Source: JACIYW01 sp014359745
GTDB taxonomy: Bacteria; Pseudomonadota; Alphaproteobacteria; Rhodobacterales; Rhodobacteraceae
DNA length: 64,000 bases
Assembly (NCBI GenBank): GCA_050433985.1
Contig: JBNPWE010000015.1
Location: 1-64,000, forward strand
Reading direction: 5' to 3'
The translations under genes and the position numbers were made by a program. Shown piece by piece: positions 17,499 through 24,186 of the stretch (positions are counted from its first letter, which is position 1; each line of letters begins with the position of its first letter). Below the pieces are notes generated by a model that was not told the DNA's origin, did not search any database, and saw only the letters and a list, made by a program, of their open reading frames with translations.

Positions 17499-17516
17499 TG
17501 CCCCTTAATCGGGGCA
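17499..17516 (-). other. hairpin in the leader of cpaE
   Basis: TGCCCC (17499-17504) pairs perfectly with GGGGCA (17511-17516) around a 6-nt loop in the 149-bp gap between the OmpA lipoprotein gene and cpaE. There is no T-run after it, so it is a possible RNA-processing or attenuation element rather than a terminator. Confidence 0.35.
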
Positions 17517-17584
17517 ACATTGGGGCTGAAAAACTGTAATTATTCGGTATTTCGCGACGATCCCGGCCCAAAAGGCCCGATCGG

Positions 17585-18229
17585 TTACTGAAGCTGGCCT
17601 ACCTGCGCGTTTCCGCTTGTTACGTCGGGATGCGCCGTTTGCGCGCTTTTGACGTATTCGCGGAACACGACGGCCGCGTATTTTCCGTTCATATCCGCGC
17701 CCCGACCGCGCACGAAACCGGTCACCTCTGTCACCGTGCGGCGATTGCGGCGTTCGGGCCCGGCGCTGACAACCAAGGGCCGGGTTTCGCCGAAAGAGGC
17801 CACAGCTTCCAGCCGCGAGCGGCTGATGCCACGGCTGACAAGGTAATTCACCGCGGCATTCGCCCGGCGTTGGCCCAACCTCTGGTTATAGGCGTCCGAT
17901 CCGACCAGATCGGTGTGGCCATAGACGCGAAAGCGTATCTCGGGGAACTGACGGATCCAGTCGGCCTGCTGGTCAAGCGTCGCGCGCGCATCGCCGTCAA
18001 GCACCGCGCTGTTGAAGGCAAAGTTGATGGTCGAGGGCACCTCGGCGGCAAAGCGGCGTGACAGGTCGATCACCGCGTTAATCTCGCCCGATTGCAGGCC
18101 CATGTTTCGCGCGGTCGACTGGCCAAAGCCGGTTCTTTCCAGGCTTTGACCGGCCTCGCCGAAATAATCGGCGGTGTTGCACGCGCCAAGCGCCATTACC
18201 GCGCCGAACAGAACCATCCGTACCGCCAT
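17585..18229 (-). CDS. OmpA-family lipoprotein in the cpaD position
   Basis: A 214-residue protein with a short signal and lipobox LGAC (Cys17), followed by a C-terminal OmpA-like peptidoglycan-binding domain: INFAFNSAVLDGDARATLDQ, VYGHTDLVGSDAYNQRLGQR and RAEAV-like RLEAVASFGETRP. It likely anchors the pilus secretin complex to peptidoglycan. It occupies the slot where Caulobacter-type loci carry cpaD. The start is 4 bp after the cpaC stop, preceded by GGAG. Confidence 0.87.
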   Translation of the reverse strand: MAVRMVLFGAVMALGACNTADYFGEAGQSLERTGFGQSTARNMGLQSGEINAVIDLSRRFAAEVPSTINFAFNSAVLDGDARATLDQQADWIRQFPEIRFRVYGHTDLVGSDAYNQRLGQRRANAAVNYLVSRGISRSRLEAVASFGETRPLVVSAGPERRNRRTVTEVTGFVRGRGADMNGKYAAVVFREYVKSAQTAHPDVTSGNAQVGQLQ

Positions 18230-18233
18230 CAGA

Positions 18234-19652
18234 TCACTCCATCACATAGCCGTAGGAACCGCCAAAATCCTGCCGGGAAACTTCGCCCGCCGCACCTCTT
18301 GGCGTGTCTTTGCCCGCAACCTTTCCAAAAAGGAACAATTCGGCCTCTGACGGCGGTTTGACGCGGTCGGTCGGAAGCGCCAGCGCCTCGCCGCGGGTGG
18401 GGGTGACCAGATGCGGGGTGACGATGATCACCAGCTCGCTTTGATTGCGCTGGTAATCGGCGCTGCGAAACAGCGCCCCAAGCACCGGAAGATCCCCAAG
18501 CCATGGCACCTGCGCGGCCAGATCGGTGAAATCATCCTGCAACAGGCCCGCGATCGCATAGCTTTCGCCATCGCGCATCTCGACGGTTGTCGTGGCCTCG
18601 CGGCGGCGGAAACCGTTGATCGAAAAGCCGTTCGATACCACTGCGGTGGTCGGGTCGATGCCGCTGACGGCGGCGTTGATCACCAGGTTGATCAGATCGC
18701 CATCCACGACGGTGGGGGTAAAGTTCATCTCTACCCCGAAGGGCTTGAATTCCACCCCGACCCCGCCGCCATCGCTGAGCACCGGGATCGGCACCTCGCC
18801 ACCCGCAAGAAACCGCGCTTCCTGCCCGGAAAGGGCCGTCAGGTTCGGTTCGGCCAGGGTGCGCACAACCCCCTTGCTTTCCAGCGCGTCCAGAAGCACG
18901 GCAAATTGCAGCGATCCGGTAGAAAACCCAAGGCCAAGAACACCTTGTGAATCGCCGGTCCCGTTGATGGTGCCCGTCAGCGCCCCGGCCCGCGTCCCCG
19001 CGCCGGTAAGGCTGCCGGTGCCCAGTTCGATCCCCAGATCATTGTTGAAAACCGACCCGCTGACGCCCAGGCTGGTGCTGAGCGATTTTCTGACCGAGCG
19101 GTTCATCTCGGCAAAGCGCACATGCAACATCACCTGCTGCGTTCCGCCCACATTCATCAGGTTCGACACCCGTTCAGGGGCATAACGCTGTGCCAGGTCA
19201 AGCGCGCGATCAAGCTTGGCGGCGCTTGAAACCGTGCCCGACAGCACGATGCCGTCATTGGCGGTGCGCACCTCGATCGGTTCGCCGGGCAGGATCTGGC
19301 TAAGCCGTTCCTTGAATTCGCCGATGTCAGGGGTCACCTGCACTTCGATATTGCTGATCAGGGTGCCATCGGGGGCCAGCAGGGTCAGCGTGGTGCGCCC
19401 CGGTGCCTTGCCCAGCACATAAATCGTCTTGTCCGACAATGTTGACACATCGGCGATGCCCGGATTGGCGATCGACAATTCCGCAAAAGGCTGGTCGCTT
19501 TCCAGCACCACCGCCCGGTTCATGGGAACGTTAAGGGCGCTGCGCGGGCTGCCGTTCAGCGTTTGCACGCCCTGACCCACGCCGGATGGCGCCGTAACGG
19601 CAACCACCGCAAGGCCCAGAAGCCCCGCCTGAAACAGCCTTGATATGCTCAT
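18234..19652 (-). CDS. cpaC: Tad pilus outer-membrane secretin CpaC (RcpA)
   Basis: Forms the outer-membrane channel for the Flp pilus. The 472-residue protein has an N-terminal signal peptide and a pilus-assembly N domain (AVVLESDQPFAELSIANPGI). A BON-like region follows (VRTANDGIVLSGTVSSAAKL, about residue 130). The C-terminal secretin core contains FLAGGEVPIPV, the glycine-rich segment after it and VPWLGDLPVLGALFRS. The start at 19652 follows a GCAGGA site. A 200-bp gap separates it from cpaB. Confidence 0.94.
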   Translation of the reverse strand: MSISRLFQAGLLGLAVVAVTAPSGVGQGVQTLNGSPRSALNVPMNRAVVLESDQPFAELSIANPGIADVSTLSDKTIYVLGKAPGRTTLTLLAPDGTLISNIEVQVTPDIGEFKERLSQILPGEPIEVRTANDGIVLSGTVSSAAKLDRALDLAQRYAPERVSNLMNVGGTQQVMLHVRFAEMNRSVRKSLSTSLGVSGSVFNNDLGIELGTGSLTGAGTRAGALTGTINGTGDSQGVLGLGFSTGSLQFAVLLDALESKGVVRTLAEPNLTALSGQEARFLAGGEVPIPVLSDGGGVGVEFKPFGVEMNFTPTVVDGDLINLVINAAVSGIDPTTAVVSNGFSINGFRRREATTTVEMRDGESYAIAGLLQDDFTDLAAQVPWLGDLPVLGALFRSADYQRNQSELVIIVTPHLVTPTRGEALALPTDRVKPPSEAELFLFGKVAGKDTPRGAAGEVSRQDFGGSYGYVME

Positions 19653-19808
19653 TGTGATCCTGCCTCTCCGATCACGTCAAAAAAGGGTCTTTGGCGCCCA
19701 TTACCGCAACCATGCAGGAGTTGACGAAATATTGCAAGAATCAAGCGTTTCTGCGGTGCTGTTTATGTGGATAACCTGCAACACGCACAAATGGTGGCCC
19801 AAATGCAA

Positions 19809-19838
19809 CGGCCGGACCCCAGATCAGGGGCCCGGCCG
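19809..19838 (-). terminator. GC-rich hairpin after cpaB
   Basis: CGGCCGG-A-CCCC (19809-19820) pairs with GGGG-C-CCGGCCG (19827-19838) around an AGATCA loop, 16 bp beyond the cpaB stop. No strong T-run follows on the minus strand, so it may only attenuate between cpaB and cpaC. Confidence 0.45.
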
Positions 19839-19853
19839 GGGGGGAAACCCGGA

Positions 19854-20693
19854 TCAGTTGGTGCAGGGGATCTGCGTTACCACCACTTCGGAACCGCGAC
19901 GGGTGCGCACGGTGCACACCGGTTCGGGCTGCGCCTCGATCACTTCGGCGGCCTGAATGCCCAAAAGGCTTTGCTGATCCACATCGACGGCCTCGGCCGT
20001 GCCCTGGTCCTCGGCCCCCACCAGCGACAGGGTCAGCCGCCCGGTGGCCTGGGCCTGTGTCAGCTTGGCCACCTGTTGCGGCGTGGCCTCTACCGTCACG
20101 TTGCGGGCGATCTGCACCTGTGTGGTGCGGTCGGGGTCGGCGTTCTGATCGACGGCGACAAGGGTCATGCCGGTATCGATCAGCTTGGTGACGTTGCCGG
20201 TGGCGCGGGTTGCCCCGCTCCAGTAAACATCGACGCGGTCGCCGGGCCGCAAGAACCCCGATACGCCGGTCGAGGCATCGACCTTTATGGTAAAGGCGCG
20301 CATCCCGTTGGTCAGCCGCGTGGTAATGCCCGCATCTTCGCCCGGCGCGGTCAGTTTGACCTGCATCAGCGGCTCATACGGTTCCAGCGCCCGCAGGACC
20401 GAACGCAGCTTGCCATCCTCGGGGAACAACACCTTGGGGTCGGTGAACGCGCCTTCGGGCACGGCGTTCTTGGGCCAGGCCACCTTGGCGACGTTTTCGG
20501 GCTTCAGAATCTGGCCAAAGCGCAGCTTGTCCTTGACCACCAGAACCTCGACCGTGGGAATGGCAGGGGCCTGCGCGTTGCGCAGCCGCCGGTTTTCCGT
20601 TTGCAACTGTGTGAACTGGCCCTGCACCATATAGGCGGCCATGCCGGCGATGCCGACGCCAAGGATCAGAACAAGTCCGAAAATGATACGCAT
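19854..20693 (-). CDS. cpaB: Flp pilus assembly protein CpaB (RcpC)
   Basis: Periplasmic/secretin-associated factor of the Tad system. The 279-residue protein has an N-terminal hydrophobic anchor (IIFGLVLILGVGIAGMAAYM). An SAF domain follows (VEVLVVKDKLRFGQILKPEN, about residues 50-70), then the RcpC-like domain with SGFLRPGDRVDVYWSG. The start at 20693 has an AAAGGAAG site; a longer frame to 20720 overlaps that site. Two cysteines near the C-terminus (PVCTVRTRRG, QIPCTN) could form a disulfide. Confidence 0.93.
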   Translation of the reverse strand: MRIIFGLVLILGVGIAGMAAYMVQGQFTQLQTENRRLRNAQAPAIPTVEVLVVKDKLRFGQILKPENVAKVAWPKNAVPEGAFTDPKVLFPEDGKLRSVLRALEPYEPLMQVKLTAPGEDAGITTRLTNGMRAFTIKVDASTGVSGFLRPGDRVDVYWSGATRATGNVTKLIDTGMTLVAVDQNADPDRTTQVQIARNVTVEATPQQVAKLTQAQATGRLTLSLVGAEDQGTAEAVDVDQQSLLGIQAAEVIEAQPEPVCTVRTRRGSEVVVTQIPCTN

Positions 20694-20813
20694 GGAACTT
20701 CCTTTCGATTTCCGCGACATGCCACTGGCGGATTGACACCATTCCTAGACCGGCAATCTGGCGAAATCGTGGAGAGGATGGGATAAAACCGGGTTGATCG
20801 CGGATCGCTGCGG

Positions 20814-21029
20814 TCAATTCGAATGCGTCGGCAGCGTGATCGAAATTGAATTGCCCGAGAAGGAGGATGACACCTTGGTCGCAAGACTGTCGGTGCCGAA
20901 GGCGACCGGCCCCACAACCAAAAGGCCCAGCCCCATGATCGCGGCGGTCAGCACCACCCAGTCAACGGTGACGGCACCGGAATCATCATCCAGAAAGGCG
21001 ATTGGGGGTTTGACCGGCGAGGTTTCCAT
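20814..21029 (-). CDS. second Flp-family pilin-like protein
   Basis: A 71-residue protein with the type IVb pilin layout: a short leader (METSPVKPPIAFLDDDSG), cleavage after Gly, then AVTVDWVVLTAAIMGLGL as the hydrophobic helix. The region shares near-identical nucleotide sequence with the main pilin gene 190 bp upstream, so it arose by duplication. The body after the helix diverges (VGPVAFGTDSLATKVSSSF), suggesting a minor pilin or pseudopilin. The canonical +5/+6 Glu-Tyr is Asp-Trp here, as in its neighbour. Confidence 0.82.
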   Translation of the reverse strand: METSPVKPPIAFLDDDSGAVTVDWVVLTAAIMGLGLLVVGPVAFGTDSLATKVSSSFSGNSISITLPTHSN

Positions 21030-21169
21030 TTGAGGCTTTCGATACCGTTTGAACAGGTTCAGGATGGCCGACGATCATGGCGTAATCATGGCCCGGAACG
21101 TGTCCCCGGAAACACCCACGGGTCGGGGTGGTTGACGGGTGGCATGGGGGCCGGGCCATGGTGAAATGC

Positions 21170-21193
21170 AAAACGGCGCCCGATGGGGCGCCG
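21170..21193 (-). terminator. intrinsic terminator after the major Flp pilin
   Basis: A perfect 8-bp stem CGGCGCCC (21174-21181) / GGGCGCCG (21186-21193) with a GATG loop. It is followed on the minus strand by TTTT (21173-21170), 23 bp past the pilin stop. It probably lets the pilin be made in excess over the downstream assembly genes. Confidence 0.75.
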
Positions 21194-21215
21194 AGATGCG
21201 AAGGTCGGTAAAGGC

Positions 21216-21425
21216 TTACTGGCCGAGGCCCGACAGATTGCTGTCGATCGTGGCACCCGACAGGGCGGCCTTGATCGTGTCGCCCATGCTGCCGATACCT
21301 TCGCCAACGGTGGCGATCACGGCGATGCCGAGGCCGACGATGGCGGCGGTCAGCACGACCCAGTCAACGGTCACGGCGCCGGATTCGTCATTGCGGAAGT
21401 TCTGGATCAGGGTGAAAAGTTTCAT
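21216..21425 (-). CDS. flp: Flp-family type IVb pilin
   Basis: Likely the major subunit of the Tad pilus. The 69-residue prepilin has a 16-residue leader (MKLFTLIQNFRNDESG) cleaved by CpaA after Gly, then AVTVDWVVLTAAIVGLGIAV as the assembly helix, and a small Gly/Ser-rich C-terminus. The usual Glu-Tyr after the cleavage site is Asp-Trp. It is the first gene of the locus, has a strong AAGGAG site, an AT-rich upstream region and its own terminator, all consistent with high expression. Confidence 0.9.
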   Translation of the reverse strand: MKLFTLIQNFRNDESGAVTVDWVVLTAAIVGLGIAVIATVGEGIGSMGDTIKAALSGATIDSNLSGLGQ

Positions 21426-21780
21426 TGTGGTCTCCTTGGGTTCAGGTTGATTGCGTTCGGTTCGCTCGCGCCGTCCGGTGGGTGTTTCGGCCTCTGTTCC
21501 GTCCCGTTCCGTGTCGGCATGGGCATATATGGCCCCCGAATCGTGGCGACACTTGGGCGTGGCGTAGGCATTTTTGCAAAGTATGAAAAATTACGATGAT
21601 AATTTACAAGTAATTGATTTATATCTTTATTATTTTAAAAATACGTCTGATATCCGCCTGGTTGCGGCTTTTTTCCGGCGCGCGTCCCGGCGCGGCTGCG
21701 CGAATTTCTGGCGCGCGGGCCGGTTTTCTGGGATACTGGCGGCAAGACCAGAAACAACGGTCAAGACCAGAGGCAAGGCA
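21426..21780. promoter_or_regulatory. divergent control region between the Flp pilin and the lytic transglycosylase
   Basis: A 355-bp gene-free interval. Its centre (about 21570-21655) is strikingly AT-rich, with runs such as TTTATATCTTTATTATTTTA, while the flanks are GC-rich. No clear ORF. It should contain the pilin promoter. The AT tract could serve as an UP element or a binding site for a nucleoid protein. Confidence 0.45.
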
Positions 21781-22647
21781 GTGCCGATCATCCGCAAGTA
21801 TCTTCTGGCCCTGGGCATCGCCGGGCTGGCCTGGGCGGCGCAGCCCGTGCAGGCCGATCCCCCGCAGGGATATCCCGATTTCACCTTTCGGCGGATCGGC
21901 GTGCCAAAGCCGGGGCAGGGGCCGCGCATCACCGTGCAGATCGATCCCGCCGAACAGGCCCGCAGGCTGGCCGCCCGCCCGCCGGTGCCCGCCGTGGTGC
22001 CCGCAATGGTTCGGCCAGAGGTGGGCGCCATGACGCCAGACAGCCCCGCGCCGATTGGCCGCTATGGCTGGTACTGGGCGCTGATCCCGCCGGGGCGCGA
22101 CGCGGGCCCGGTGCCGGTGGAAACCGCGCTGGCGGCACTTGGGGCCGGGCCGATGGGGCAGGGCGTGCCGCAGCCCCGGTTGCAGGCCTTGCAGGATATC
22201 GCCGCGCGGCACGGCGCCGATATCCTGCGCGCAACGATCGGCACGCGGGTTTCGCCGGCACTGGTGCTGGCGGTGATCAGCGTTGAATCGGCGGGCAAGG
22301 CCCAGGCCGTCAGCCCCAAAGGCGCGCAGGGGCTGATGCAATTGATCCCCGCCACCGCGCGCCGCTTTGACGTGGCCGAGGCCGGCGACCCGGTGCAGAA
22401 CATCCGCGGCGGTGTGGCCTATCTGGATTGGCTGATGGGGGAATTCGGGGGCGATCCGCTGATGGTGCTGGCAGGCTATAACGCGGGCGAGGGGGCGGTG
22501 CGCAGCCACGGCGGGGTGCCGCCCTTTGCCGAAACGCGCGACTATGTGCCCAAGGTTCTGGCGGCGTGGAACGTGGCGCGGGGATTGTGCCGCACCCCGC
22601 CCGAACTGGTCTCGGATGGTTGTGTGTTCCGGCTGGCGGCGCGTTGA
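21781..22647 (+). CDS. secreted lytic transglycosylase (SLT domain)
   Basis: Cleaves peptidoglycan glycan strands in the periplasm. The 288-residue protein has an N-terminal signal peptide (LLALGIAGLAWAAQPVQA) and a proline-rich spacer. The C-terminal goose-type lysozyme/SLT domain has the catalytic Glu in ISVESAG and the motifs SPKGAQGLMQLIPATA and MVLAGYNAGEGAV. The GTG at 21781 is chosen because it is the first start giving a proper signal peptide, with AGAGGCAAGG upstream. Its position beside the Tad locus suggests local wall opening for the pilus, which is inference. Confidence 0.9.
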   Translation: MPIIRKYLLALGIAGLAWAAQPVQADPPQGYPDFTFRRIGVPKPGQGPRITVQIDPAEQARRLAARPPVPAVVPAMVRPEVGAMTPDSPAPIGRYGWYWALIPPGRDAGPVPVETALAALGAGPMGQGVPQPRLQALQDIAARHGADILRATIGTRVSPALVLAVISVESAGKAQAVSPKGAQGLMQLIPATARRFDVAEAGDPVQNIRGGVAYLDWLMGEFGGDPLMVLAGYNAGEGAVRSHGGVPPFAETRDYVPKVLAAWNVARGLCRTPPELVSDGCVFRLAAR

Positions 22648-22680
22648 CCGGGCGTTCGCGCCCGCACAGGCGTGGGATTT

Positions 22681-22704
22681 GAGTATTTTTTTCGAGAGGA
22701 TGGG
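22681..22704 (+). repeat. dispersed GAGTATTT/GATG repeat, copy B
   Basis: GAGTATTTTTTTCGAGAGGA then TGGG, between the convergent transglycosylase and CoA-transferase genes and running into a hairpin. It shares the CGAGAGGATG end with the copies at 28.4, 35.6 and 49.1 kb. Confidence 0.65.
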
Positions 22705-22727
22705 AAAGGGGCGCGCGGCCCCTTTCC
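22703..22727. terminator. hairpin between convergent genes
   Basis: The perfect 9-bp stem GGAAAGGGG (22703-22711) / CCCCTTTCC (22719-22727) lies 10 bp past the scoB stop. No long T-run, but the position between two convergent genes suggests a terminator working in at least the minus direction. Confidence 0.55.
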
Positions 22728-22736
22728 GGGGTGGTT

Positions 22737-23366
<630 letters not shown>

Positions 23367-23378
23367 GATGTTCCCCCT

Positions 23379-24074
23379 TCAGGCCGCGCGGGTGGTGCGC
23401 TGTTCGATGCGTTTTTCATGCGCGCCCTGAATGAGGCGGTGCACATAGATGCCGGGCAGGTGGATATGGTCGGGATCGAGGCTGCCGCGCGGCACGATCT
23501 CCTCTACCTCCATCACGCAGACCTTGCCGCAGGTGGCGGCGGGCGGGTTGAAGTTACGGGCCGTGTAGCGGAAGATGGCATTGCCGGTGTCATCGGCCTT
23601 CCAGGCCTTGACGATCGCCAGATCGGCCTTGATCCCGCGTTCCAGGATATAGGTCTCGCCGTCGAATTCCTTGGTTTCCTTGCCTTCGGCGATCTGGGTG
23701 CCGACGCCGGTTTTCGTGTAGAAACCCGGAATGCCGGCGCCGCCCGCGCGCATCCGTTCGGCCAGCGTGCCTTGGGGGTTGAATTCCAGTTCCAGTTCGC
23801 CCGAAAGGTACTGACGCATGAATTCGGCGTTCTCACCCACATAGGATGACATCATCTTCCTGACCTGGCGCGATTGCAGCAGCATCCCGAGGCCGAAATC
23901 ATCGACGCCGGCGTTGTTCGAGGCCACGGTGAGGTTCTTTGTGCCCGCGTCCCGGATCGCCGCGATCAGAAGTTCGGGAATGCCGCACAGGCCAAAGCCG
24001 CCGGCCGCGATGGTCATCCCGTCGAACAGAAGCCCGTCCAGGGCCTCGGCCGCCGAGCCATAGATCTTTTTCAT
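23379..24074 (-). CDS. scoA: 3-oxoacid CoA-transferase subunit A
   Basis: Alpha subunit partner of the following gene. The 231 residues contain the CoA-transferase signature DGMTIAAGGFGLCGIPELL at about 18-36, then the NNAGVDDFGLGMLLQ motif and FNPPAATCGKVCVMEVEEI near the C-terminus. The start has GGGGGAGCG upstream. The two subunits form an operon, ending at the hairpin near 22.7 kb. Confidence 0.93.
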   Translation of the reverse strand: MKKIYGSAAEALDGLLFDGMTIAAGGFGLCGIPELLIAAIRDAGTKNLTVASNNAGVDDFGLGMLLQSRQVRKMMSSYVGENAEFMRQYLSGELELEFNPQGTLAERMRAGGAGIPGFYTKTGVGTQIAEGKETKEFDGETYILERGIKADLAIVKAWKADDTGNAIFRYTARNFNPPAATCGKVCVMEVEEIVPRGSLDPDHIHLPGIYVHRLIQGAHEKRIEQRTTRAA

Positions 24075-24131
24075 CGAACGCTCCCCCTATGCAAGGTGTT
24101 GGTGTCACGGGTGTGGTTGTGGCGCGCGGGG

Positions 24132-24156
24132 GGCGGGCTGTCAACAAAGCAGCCCG
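24132..24156 (-). terminator. hairpin after topA
   Basis: The perfect stem GCGGGCTG (24132-24139) / CAGCCCGC (24149-24156) with a 9-nt loop lies 30 bp past the topA stop, in the gap before scoA. No T-run follows, so its activity is uncertain. Confidence 0.4.
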
Positions 24157-24186
24157 CAAAGCATCCCGCCGCCCGGTCTTTGGCCC

